DNA of 64,000 nucleotides from Tetraselmis striata (Eukaryota; Chlorophyta; Chlorodendrophyceae; Chlorodendrales; Chlorodendraceae): NCBI GenBank assembly GCA_006384855.1, contig VCJN01001894.1, positions 101,775-165,774 on the forward strand, written 5' to 3'. The translations under genes were made by a program, and so were the position numbers. The notes below the pieces were generated by a model that saw only the letters and a list, made by a program, of their open reading frames with translations, did no database searches and was not told the DNA's origin. Shown piece after piece: positions 47,610 through 55,951 of the stretch (positions are counted from its first letter, which is position 1; each line of letters begins with the position of its first letter).

Positions 47610-50600
47610 ATGGGGGGTGCCCTGACCCGCACCGCTCCCCCTGCCCGCCCTCCCCCCCCCCCCCCCCCCCCCAGGTCGCCGCGCATCGGGGCAGCCATCC
47701 ACACCGAGATGCGGCTGCAGGGCAAGATTGGGTCGCTGATGGCGGAGGTGCGGGCCAAGGTACCGGTGTCGCCTCAGGTGGAGCAAGCCTTCTGCGCCAT
47801 CCCCAGGGGCATCTTTTCCATGGTGTGCTCCCCCTCCCATTTATTACTGTATTACACGCCTGTTACTACTGACAGATGCTAACGCACCTACAATAACCCT
47901 AGTGTAAGTCTCAAATTGGACACACATGCAACCCATAAACGTTCGCTATAGCTCCGTTGCAGCTTTGTTTACATTTGACCTATGGCATGCAGGGCAGGTT
48001 CCTATTCGCGATGATTCCTAGTACAGCATTGCTGCCCGTATATGCAGCGCCATATGTAAGTGTGTGTGTGTGTGTGTGAGACGTGCAAACGCAACAGCAC
48101 AGAAATGCGCCATACTGGCACTTAATGGCCTTCACGGGCCCCAAACACGTCGATTCACACTGATTTGATTGTAGCACTACAGCGTTGATAATTCCCGCGG
48201 TGCGCAGTTTGATAAATTTTGTAACTTTCCGAACTATCCCAGGGGTTACAGAGAGCAAGGTCCAGTGAGGGTAGCAGGGGACTGGGGTAGGGGCCCGCAG
48301 AGAGGCGAAGGGGTCTGGTTGTTCCAGGGTCTTAGGGTTTAGGGTATCAAACCCTATACTCGGTGTTGACAAGCTGGACACGTCACATGGTGCTCGTAGG
48401 CGGCCGGCGACAGCGCCTACCAAGACACCGCGCTGGTGATGAGGGAGATCGGCACTGAGATCAGCCCGGCCAGCGCGGACGCGGCGGCGCTGGAGGGGCT
48501 CCGCCTGCGGCCGGGCCTGCGGGTGCTGGAGGTGGGGTCGGGATCCGGCTTCACCACCGCCCTGCTGGCGTTCATCGTGGGCAGCGCGGGACACGTCACC
48601 GGGGTCGAGGTGCGCACCGGCCACCCTCGTGCCGCTGCTACGCACACCTGAGAGTGCTTAAACAAGGTCGCGCCGCAGAAAACAAGACCAGCTGGTGCTT
48701 ACCGGTTAATCTGACCTCAGAGGAAACCATGCATTCCTGCAGCGGGTGCTCTCGCTCATGCGCTGCCAACCTTGCTAGGGTGCCGACTCGCCCATATGAA
48801 CCCCGAATCTAAGCCTGAATGGGGTCTGCTAAGAACTCAGAAGAACATTCCATATAGTGCCGCTGCTGTAGATAATACCTTTTATCTACATGCGACCCCT
48901 GGCAGGCAGGGCGGGTTGTCATTTGCAGGGCTATCTATTATCCCCGTGCCGGCCAACTTCTTATAAGTTGTTAGCAGACCCTAATGTAAGCCTGAATCGG
49001 GCCTGCTAACAACTTATATGAACATTCCGTGTAGTTCCGCTGCTGTTTTATCAACATGCGACCCCTGGCAGGCAGGGCGGGTTTTCATGTGCAGGGCTAT
49101 CTATTATCCTCGTGCCGGCAGCGGTGCACACTGCGCGCTATTACATGCCGCAGTTGTGCGGCACGCTGGGCGTGCAGTGGACTGAGTGCCTGGAGCGGCT
49201 GGCAGGTCAACGAAGGGGCGGCGTTCCACTCAGAGTCGTGCATCGCGTCGGTGATGAAGCTGCGCTGCCTGGCGGAGCTGCACGCCGACATCCTGCTGCG
49301 CGACGTGTTCGACCTGCGGTCGTCGGCGCGCTTTGACCGCGTCCTGGCGAGCGTAGACCTGCAGCTGGAGCACCTGGACGGGCTGCTGGCCAGGCTGCAG
49401 CCCGGCGGGGTGCTGGTGGCGCCCTGCGGGGGGCGGCTGCTGCGCATCACCGCGGTGAGGACCCCCCCCCCCCCCCCCCCCCCCCCCCATCCCTGCCCGC
49501 ATTGCCAATGCACCACAACACTAAGCATCCTCAGCAGCAGTCAGCGATCCGAATTCGCATCAAATATTTGCAGCATCCCGGTGACAATTACATGCCCTGC
49601 TCTATCCGTGTGGCATTCTGATGAATTCCGACTGTTTACAATGTCTTCCCTCTGCGCTGCGGAGTCAAAAGCGCAAATTACGCATGGGCCCAAAGTGCGC
49701 TGTTTCTGCTGCATGCGCGTGTATTTGCACGTGTCCAACCGTGTGTGGGTGCAGACGCGGCAATGCCAACAATGTGAATAAGAACCTGCCCTGCCTGCCA
49801 GATTAAATGCCAGATGGCCATTTGCAGGCGGAAGAATACCCGTAGCAGAACAATGGTGCATGTCTATTAATTAATAATAATGATAAATAATATAAATAAT
49901 ATAAATAAGAATAAGAATAAGAATAAGAATAATAATAATAATAATAATAATAATATAATATAATTATAATTATTATTATTATTATAATAATGATAATAGT
50001 AGCGTTCGAGGCGGCCCTGGAGAGTAGTAGTAGTAGTAATAGGAATAGTAATAGCAATAGCAATAGCAATAGCAATAGTAATAGTAATAGTAATAATGAT
50101 ATTAATAGCGATAATAATACTAATTAACCTTTATCGGTTGCTATGCAAGCCCGATTTGAGGCCTTCTTTGATAAGGGATCCGATGGGCGGGTCGGCATGT
50201 GTACACCGATGCGCACTGGAACTTGTGTGTGGGCTCGCACCATGCGGTGAGTGGTTGCGTGTTGTCTGTCGTTTGCTGTTCACAGGACGGGGGCCTGGCG
50301 TCGGCGGAGGTTCTGGCGGAGGTTTGCCTGCCCGCCGTGAAGCTGCGGGAGGACGTGCTGGCTCAGCAGGCGGCGGGTCGCATGGCGCCCGCCCCCGCGC
50401 CGCCGCCGGGCCTGGAGTACCTGGGCCATCCCCTGCCCTCGCGGCTCGCCAGCCACGCAGAGGCCTCCACCGCCGCGGTGCGCCCGGTGGCCGCCACCCT
50501 CGGCCGCGCCGGCAGCAGCGGCTCGCACCGGCGGCCGGAGAGCCCTGTCATGGCGGGCGGCTCGCAGCCGGGCCACTCGTCCGACCTGCACGAGCTGCTG

Positions 50601-51842
50601 CTCTCCATGGACGACATCCAGGTGTGCACCACCAAGGACGGCAAGCGGTGCCGCCTCGGGGAGGGCGGCTTTGGGGTGGTGTACAAGGCCGTCATGAACG
50701 GCGTGGACGAGGTGGCCATGAAGCTGGTCAAGGTAACCCCCCCCCCCCCCCCCCCCCCCACCCCTCTGTTCTTAACTGCTGGCGGATAGACGGGTAGCAG
50801 TTCACCGCCTGTCTGGGCGCTGACACGCTCTACAGGTGTGGACTCACCTATCTAAAGGAGTCCTCATTATGCAAGCCTCCTTGGGCCTGCATGGTCTGTA
50901 ATTTCGCCCTAGGTTCCGCCTACATTTGACGTCTAGCAAAGTCGCAAGCAGCGCGGGTCCTTATCCACTTTGTCCTTATTAACGCCCGCGCACACGTTAT
51001 ATGAGTTAAAGGTGTCACGCCCCTGCAACGTTTTATATATGATACCTGCGAGTGCTGCTGCTGTATGTATGTGGCGGTAAGAATGGCGCGTGCTTGAGCA
51101 GAGCAAGGTACCCTGCGGATGAAATATACGCCTCGATATTGATCACTTCAGCAATGGCGCCGACTGCATCGCAGACTGCACAGCCCCGCTCAGCCTCCGT
51201 GCCGGTGCGGACTTGCGTTCCCCTTTCGGATGGGCGGTGAAAATCGCCCCAAAAGCCTTTCCGGAATCGCTTGCTATCTCTTCAGGGGGGGGGGGGGGGG
51301 GGGGACGGCAGATGAGGGTTAGGGTTTTATTGTAGGGTTTCAAAAACCTAAAGCCTTTCAACCCTATACCCTAAACCCTAGAACGGCGACATGCGCACGC
51401 GGGGCACAGCGCTCAGTGCGAAGTATCATAATATCCTAAATGATTAATGGCTAACACGATGCATTGATATGCCGAGTGCTGATAACAGGCACGCTCATTG
51501 TGAAGTATCAATTATCCTAGAGTATATACGCTGCATTGATATGCCGACTAGTGAGAACACTCGCCGGCTCTCCGATTCTGGGATTCAAACCAGCAAAGGT
51601 CGGTCGCTATGAGCGCGCCGGCGCCCACATGCGCCCCGCCCACGGCTGCCCGCACTGCGCGCGGTGTGGCTGGCTGAGCGCGCCCCGCCCCCGCAGGCGG
51701 ATAACCCCACGGAAGAGGAGATCGAGCAGTTTGCAAAGGAGGTGCGGGTGCTGCGCAGCCTGCACCACCGCAACATCGTGCAGTTCTACGGGGCGTGCCT
51801 GGAGCCCGGCTCGCTGTTCTTCGCGACAGAGCTCATGAAGGC

Positions 51843-51880
<38 letters not shown>

Positions 51881-53677
51881 CCCCAAACAACAACAATCTG
51901 GCCCCTCCTTGCGTCTCGACCTCAATGATCGCCTGGCTGCTGTTCCGTCGGGGCGAGCTTCAGCGCCGGTGCAGCTGGCTGGAAGCCGGGAGCACGCACC
52001 CAACTACCCCTCATCCAGCCTCACGTGCTAGCCGGCATCCACCCGCCAAGAGACCGGGCGCTGGGAGCCATGGGGTTGCCGTGCCGTGCGCCAGCGCAGC
52101 AGCACAATGATTGGCTGTAGTTTCGGCGCCGGGCCTGCTTTGGCATGCATGTCCGGAGCGGCACCGCGCCACGTGTGAGGATTACCAGCCATGGGAGCAA
52201 CGCCGGCCGGTTTAGGTTTGAGGTTTAGGCAAAGTGTTCGTTTGACAGGGCGGGGCTGGCGCTGTCCGGTTGACCTTGTCCGATGTGCCTCTGGTGGGGG
52301 GGGCTGCAGGGCGGCGACCTCTACACAGCGCTGCGGAGCCACCCGGAGACGATGCGATGGGAGCGCCTGGGGAAGAAGGTGATGCTGGACATCGCGCTGG
52401 GCATGAACTACCTGCACACCCGGCGACCGCCCATGATGCACCGCGACCTCAAGGTGCCGCCCGCCCCGCCCCGCCCGCGCCGGTCGCCGCTGCCCCATGA
52501 CACGCGCTCGTGGGTAATCGGATAGGCTGCCGCAGCAAGACCTGCCTGGCACCGCGCAGCTGCGTATGCCTGTCGATCCGCCCCTCATTCCACACGAACT
52601 TGCCGGGAATTAACCCGAACGATCCGCTGTTGCATGGTGGAACCTCGGGGGGCGGGTGGCCGCCTCTATCCTTGGTCTACCGGTGCCGACGCGGTGGTAC
52701 GGACACGGCGCCTAGGAACCTGCCCTGAGGTCAACCTCGGAGAAGCTGTAGCGAAACTTTAGCGAACGTTCCCGTAGGTTGCATGCCAGCCCAATTTGAG
52801 GCAACTGTTTGGGGTTCTTCCAGGTGCGTCGGCGCCTGTGGATGCATTTATAGGGATGTTACAATACACAGATGCTGTTTGGTACGATTGCGGCGGCGAA
52901 GAGACGTGGCGGCAAAGCGATGCACGCGGGGTGCACATGTGGCGATGATACCACTGGTTTGATGATCACTGAGTGCGGTGTGTCGGGTGGTCCGCAGAGC
53001 CCGAACGTGCTGCTGTCGGAGGAGGGCGTGGCGAAGATCGCGGACGTAGGGATGGTGCGCACGCAGGTGGAGAAGCTGGTCACGGCGCAGCCGGTGATGA
53101 CGCCGCTGTGGGCGGCCCCGGAGGTCATCCGCCACGAGCGCGCCAGCATCAAGGCCGACATCTGGAGGTGTGCGCGTGGGAGGGGGGCGCCGGCCCCCGT
53201 GGGGACAGGTCTTGTGGTCCAGAGTTCAATAACTTCAAGCACACCACATTCGCGTGCCACGTAATTGGCGACTTATCCTGGACACTCGCATCGGGTTTGC
53301 ACGTTTAGCCGATGCCCCCCACAAAGCTCGCGAAGAGGGGGATATTATGACGTGCTATATTGCGCCACGTAATGACCACGGGTGCCCGCGCGGTTATAAG
53401 AGCACAATGGGGATGAGAGCCTGCCCTGCATGCCAGAGGTCAAAGGTAGACGAAACTGTAGCGGAAGTGTTGCGGATGTTTTTATAGGCTGCACGCGAGC
53501 CCAATATGGGGCTTGTAATAAGGGCTGTTTATGGTGCGCCGGCGCTCGTATCACAAACGCAACCCGTTATAGTCATATGTGAGTACTCACATATAGTTAT
53601 ATGTGAGTTATAGTCACACTGTGATTGTCTGTGAGTATATATACACGAGTGATTGTCTGTGAGGTCTTCGAAGGAGC

Positions 53678-53723
<46 letters not shown>

Positions 53724-54362
53724 ATGTATGAGTATCAATCCCTGTGCGGTATGCTAAATCACATATCCTCCTTCACCCGATGTGCCGACGCACCGATCGG
53801 GGCCCTTGTCCGATACTCCTCAAATCCGGCCTTTGCATGCAACATCTACACGAGCATTCGCCATAGTTTCACCTAAGTTTGTCCTCTAGCAGGCAAGGCA
53901 GGCTCTCATCAGCCCTGTGTTTTTATCACCGCGTCGGCACCCGAACATGCGCCGCTCACACACGACCGCCCCCGCACATGTATGTCGCTGGATATATATG
54001 TCAAGTGTGCAGCGCGCTTCCCGGCCTAGTGGGTACCTGTTGCGCTTCCGGCCACACCTCACTAACTGAACCCCATCCCCCTCCGCGCCCTCTCTCTCCC
54101 CCCTCCGGATTCCTGTTTCTCGCCCTCGCCACACGGCAGCTACGGCATCCTGGTCTGGGAGGTCGTCACGCAGAAGGACATCACCGGCTTCCAGCCGCTG
54201 GCCATCGCGTGCCAGATGGTGGGCGCGCAGGCGCTGCAGCTGCCGGCCGACGCGCCGGCGGCGGCGGCGAAGCTGTTTCAGGAGTGCACGCGCGTGCTGC
54301 CGGAGGAGCGGCCCACGGCGGCGCAGATAGTGGAGATGCTGCGCAGCGACGGCGGGCGGTGA
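47610..54362 (+). CDS. Protein-isoaspartate methyltransferase-like domain fused to a TKL-type protein kinase
   Basis: Exons 47610-47822, 48400-48609, 49206-49454, 50286-50732, 51697-51840, 52310-52453, 52998-53167, 54140-54362; phases 0,0,0,0,0,0,2 all join, 599 aa. Residues about 30-240 resemble PCMT/PIMT: MRLQGKIGSLMAEV, AFCAIPRGIF, EISPASADAAALEGL, then SAM motif LEVGSGSGFTTA (114-125), GVE, and RLQPGGVLVAPCGG. A disordered linker (about 245-320) follows, then a complete kinase: GEGGFG (349-354), K370, FAKEV alpha-C, NIVQFYGAC, HRDLKSPN (465-472), DVG (485-487) where DFG is usual, APE (509-511), DIWSYGILVWEV and a closing ERPTAAQIVEML. Exon 4 encodes the methyltransferase end, linker and P-loop together, so the fusion is not a splice guess. 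Intron 5 uses a GC donor. The start ATG at 47610 precedes a poly-C run read as poly-Pro and is uncertain. The methyltransferase substrate is not established. Confidence 0.87.
47652..47672. repeat. Poly-C tract, coding poly-Pro or 3' splice tract
   Basis: A 21-nt C run directly followed by AG. If the start is 47610 it codes for about eight prolines. If an upstream exon exists it would be the polypyrimidine tract of an acceptor at 47673-47674. Confidence 0.85.
47873..48018 (-). mobile_element. MITE-like repeat copy, intron 1 of the fusion gene
   Basis: Contains CTCAAATTGGACACACATGC, AACGTTCGCTATAG, TTTGACCTATGGCATGCAGG and GCAGGTTC of the family core. The terminal repeats are degraded. Confidence 0.7.
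48779..49125 (-). mobile_element. Two tandem MITE-like copies, intron 2 of the fusion gene
   Basis: The first begins GGTGCCGACTCGCCC. Both carry TAAGCCTGAATSGGG, GAACATTCC, CATGCGACCCCTGGCAGGCA and GGGCTATCTATTATC, offset by about 170 nt. A tandem duplication of one element. Confidence 0.75.
49462..49488. repeat. Poly-C tract next to a 5' splice site
   Basis: The donor GTGAGGA at 49455 is followed directly by a 27-nt C run. Confidence 0.95.
49770..50185 (+). mobile_element. MITE-like copy split by a microsatellite, intron 3 of the fusion gene
   Basis: The left part GAACCTGCCCTGCCTGCCAG and the right part TTGCTATGCAAGCCCGATTT match adjoining pieces of the family core. Between them lies an AAT/AAG/AGT-rich array at 49865-50115. 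Confidence 0.6.
49865..50115. repeat. Trinucleotide and hexanucleotide microsatellite block
   Basis: (AATAAG), (AAT), (TAGTAG) and (AGCAAT) arrays in series, strongly AT-rich in a GC-rich gene. Confidence 0.95.
50737..50759. repeat. Poly-C tract next to a 5' splice site
   Basis: The donor at 50733 reads GTAA and runs directly into this 23-nt C tract. Confidence 0.95.
50834..50980 (-). mobile_element. MITE-like repeat copy, intron 4 of the fusion gene
   Basis: ATGCAAGCCTCCTTGGGCCT, the CCTACATTTGACGTCTAGCA block and a degraded GGTGTGGACTCACC end. The most diverged of the intronic copies. Confidence 0.5.
51315..51390. repeat. Telomere-like short repeats with dyad symmetry
   Basis: GGGTTAGGGTTTTATTGTAG on the left and CCCTATACCCTAAACCCTAG on the right make an imperfect inverted repeat of TTTAGGG-like units. 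A smaller example, TTAGGGTTTAGGGTATC then AAACCCTATA, lies at 48329-48356. Confidence 0.65.
51420..51548. repeat. Short tandem duplication in intron 4
   Basis: GAAGTATCA-TAATATCCTA... TGCATTGATATGCCGA occurs twice, about 75 nt apart. Confidence 0.8.
51845..51879. repeat. Poly-C tract (35 nt) next to a GC 5' splice site
   Basis: Longest homopolymer in the window. The donor is AAG|GCAA and the C run follows at once. The equivalent donor of the previous intron is AAG|GTAA, so this looks like the same sequence with T changed to C. Confidence 0.95.
52682..52836 (+). mobile_element. MITE-like repeat copy, intron 6 of the fusion gene (best-preserved ends)
   Basis: 155 bp bounded by GGTGCCGACGCGG and GGTGCGTCGGCGCC, which are inverted repeats of each other. 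Core: ACCTGCCCTGAGGTCAA, GCTGTAGCGAAACTTTAGCG, AGGTTGCATGCCAGCCCAAT. Confidence 0.85.
53380..53546 (+). mobile_element. MITE-like repeat copy, intron 7 of the fusion gene
   Basis: Ends GGGTGCCCGCGCGG and GGTGCGCCGGCGC. Core GCCTGCCCTGCATGCCAGAG, GAAACTGTAGCGG, ATAGGCTGCACGCGAGCCCA. Confidence 0.85.
53681..53720. repeat. (GT)n microsatellite
   Basis: Twenty GT units in intron 7 of the fusion gene, between its two MITE-like copies. Confidence 0.97.
53782..53942 (-). mobile_element. Second MITE-like copy in intron 7, opposite orientation
   Basis: 161 bp bounded by GTGCCGACGCACC and CCGCGTCGGCACCC. Core in reverse: TGCATGCAACATCTA, GCATTCGCCATAGTTTC, CAGGCAAGGCAGGCTCTCAT. Confidence 0.85.
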
Positions 54363-54444
54363 TACGCCCGGCGCCCGTCCAGGACCGGGACACCTGGGGC
54401 GCACGGCCCGCGGCTCGCAGGTGGCCGCGGCGGCTGTGTAGTTG

Positions 54445-54449
54445 TGTAA
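54445..54449 (+). terminator. Possible poly(A) signal TGTAA
   Basis: TGTAA, the usual chlorophyte poly(A) signal, 83 nt after the stop of the fusion gene. A single pentamer, so chance is possible. Confidence 0.4.
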
Positions 54450-55147
54450 ACATCAAAGGACTCAACGAGAAGTGTGTCTGTGTGTCTGTGTTTTTTCCCG
54501 GGGGGGGGGGGGGGGGGGGGGTATAGGCTGGTTGGCACCGCTATCATTGCAAGAGAGGGAAGGGGCACTGCCACGGTTACTGCGGCGTAGCAACTGGTGA
54601 CAAACTTAAAATTTGGGCGAGTCGCGGATGCAACAGGAACACGGCAAGTCCAAAGGACCTGCCGAGAGGTGAGATATGTATAGGCGAAACTGCAGCGAGA
54701 CCATAGCGCAGGCTCCTTTTGCTTGTTGCATGCAGCCCCAATTTTTCTAATGTTGCGGGGTCTTAATATAGGTGCGCCGGATCTCGCAACTAGAATGTGC
54801 GCGAGTGGCTAGCGGGCAGCTAGGTAGGCAAGAGAGGATGGGTGGGGCCGGCGGGGACGTGAGGGGACGGCAACAGGTGGGGTGGGGCAGCGGCCAGTGT
54901 GTTGGAATCAGCAGCGCTCCAATGCGGAGCTGACGATTAAAATGTCAATACGGAGGAATTTGGCCCCTTTTCGGGGCGGGGCGCATAGCGCGTGGCTAAT
55001 CTTGTTGGGGTGGGCAGCGCAGCTCGTTCGGTATCTGTCCGCACATGGTTTCAGTGCGGCAGAGGCCGCAGAGCTGGCATGCGGTTTGTTATTGGGAGGT
55101 TCCGGGCCAGGCCGCCAATAGCAGGTCACCGGGCTTCCCAGTGGCTT
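54450..55147. other. 3' flank of the fusion gene
   Basis: Poly-G at 54500-54521, another MITE-like copy at 54614-54782, then about 360 nt without a recognisable feature. Confidence 0.5.
54614..54782 (+). mobile_element. MITE-like repeat copy downstream of the fusion gene
   Basis: GGGCGAGTCGCGG left end and GGTGCGCCGGATC right end around ACCTGCCGAGAGGT, GCGAAACTGCAGCG and TTGTTGCATGCAGCCCCAAT. Confidence 0.75.
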
Positions 55148-55951
55148 CTACCGGACCGCGAAGCGACTGGTGGCGGCGGGCTTCGTCTCAGGCTGGCAGC
55201 TTGTCGGGGGCATGCAGGGCCAACACGACCAGGTGAGGGTGTTGCTTGAGTTACCGAGGAAGTCGGTCAAGACGGCGTCCAGCGCGGCGCTCGCGCCTTC
55301 GGTCATGGCGGCCAGCGTGCCGGAGCTTCCGGCGGACGGCTGCCCTTTCTCGGTAAAAGAGGCCGCGGGTAGCGGGGAGTCCAGGCAGACGGACACAATG
55401 TCGTCGTCGTCGCTGTCGTCGCCAGCCGACGGGGCCCGCGGCGCCGACATGTCCACCTTCTTGACCTCTTCCTCAGGCGCACCGTCGGACGTCGGACGCG
55501 GCGCGCGAGCAGCCGGAAGCTTCAGCGTGGGCGTGGACGCCTCCTCGGCTTCTTCCGAGCCTTCGGCGAACTCCTCGTCGGTGCTGGCGTCCGAGTCGGC
55601 CGCGGGAGAGCGCGGGCGCTTGCCTCCCGGGTTCGCGCAGCGACCGCAGACGTACACCTCCTCCTCGTCGCAGCGCGCCGTGAGGTCACGGCACTTCACG
55701 CACGGCTGGTACCAGCCGGCGGACGGGAGGTGGGTTCCCGGGATGTAGCGCGAGCGCTCTAGACTGCGAGCCCACTCGCGGCCCTTGCCCTGCATCGGGG
55801 CGCTGGACGGCTGCGTGGGCGAGGACGTCGCGGGGGCGAGTGTGCTGGGGTTAGTGGCCGGTCGGCCTACGCCCGACATGCCGCCAACAGCACTCTCCAG
55901 CCGGCGCGCGAGCCAGCCGTCGGGGGAGCCAAAGATTTCCGCCATCGTCAT
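55148..55951 (-). CDS. 267-aa ORF with a C4 zinc-finger-like motif
   Basis: Intact ORF from an ATG at 55951 (a second ATG, two codons later, also fits). Residues about 80-110 hold CVKC-x(n)-C...CGRC, a compact zinc-ribbon-like cluster following WYQP. The middle is strongly acidic and Ser/Thr/Pro-rich (residues about 115-215). The C-terminus is short and hydrophobic with a Trp/Cys/Pro cluster. No homologue recognised. It lies among LINE pieces, so a retroelement ORF1 or gag-like protein is one reading; a host nuclear protein is another. Confidence 0.5.
   Translation of the reverse strand: MTMAEIFGSPDGWLARRLESAVGGMSGVGRPATNPSTLAPATSSPTQPSSAPMQGKGREWARSLERSRYIPGTHLPSAGWYQPCVKCRDLTARCDEEEVYVCGRCANPGGKRPRSPAADSDASTDEEFAEGSEEAEEASTPTLKLPAARAPRPTSDGAPEEEVKKVDMSAPRAPSAGDDSDDDDIVSVCLDSPLPAASFTEKGQPSAGSSGTLAAMTEGASAALDAVLTDFLGNSSNTLTWSCWPCMPPTSCQPETKPAATSRFAVR

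Noticed and set aside
50096..50797. A 233-codon Arg/Gly-rich frame over exon 4 of the fusion gene
   Set aside because: Wrong frame of the same exon. The chosen frame gives the kinase P-loop and joins both neighbouring exons in phase 0.
53545..53640. Palindromic TATGTGAGTACTCACATATA series as a possible regulatory hairpin
   Set aside because: It lies in an intron between MITE copies and a GT microsatellite. Low-complexity AT palindrome with no supporting context.
47873..53942. Whole introns of the fusion gene as intact introner elements
   Set aside because: The repeats are much shorter than the introns, lie away from the splice sites and occur in both orientations. A MITE is the simpler reading; introner origin is left open in the findings.
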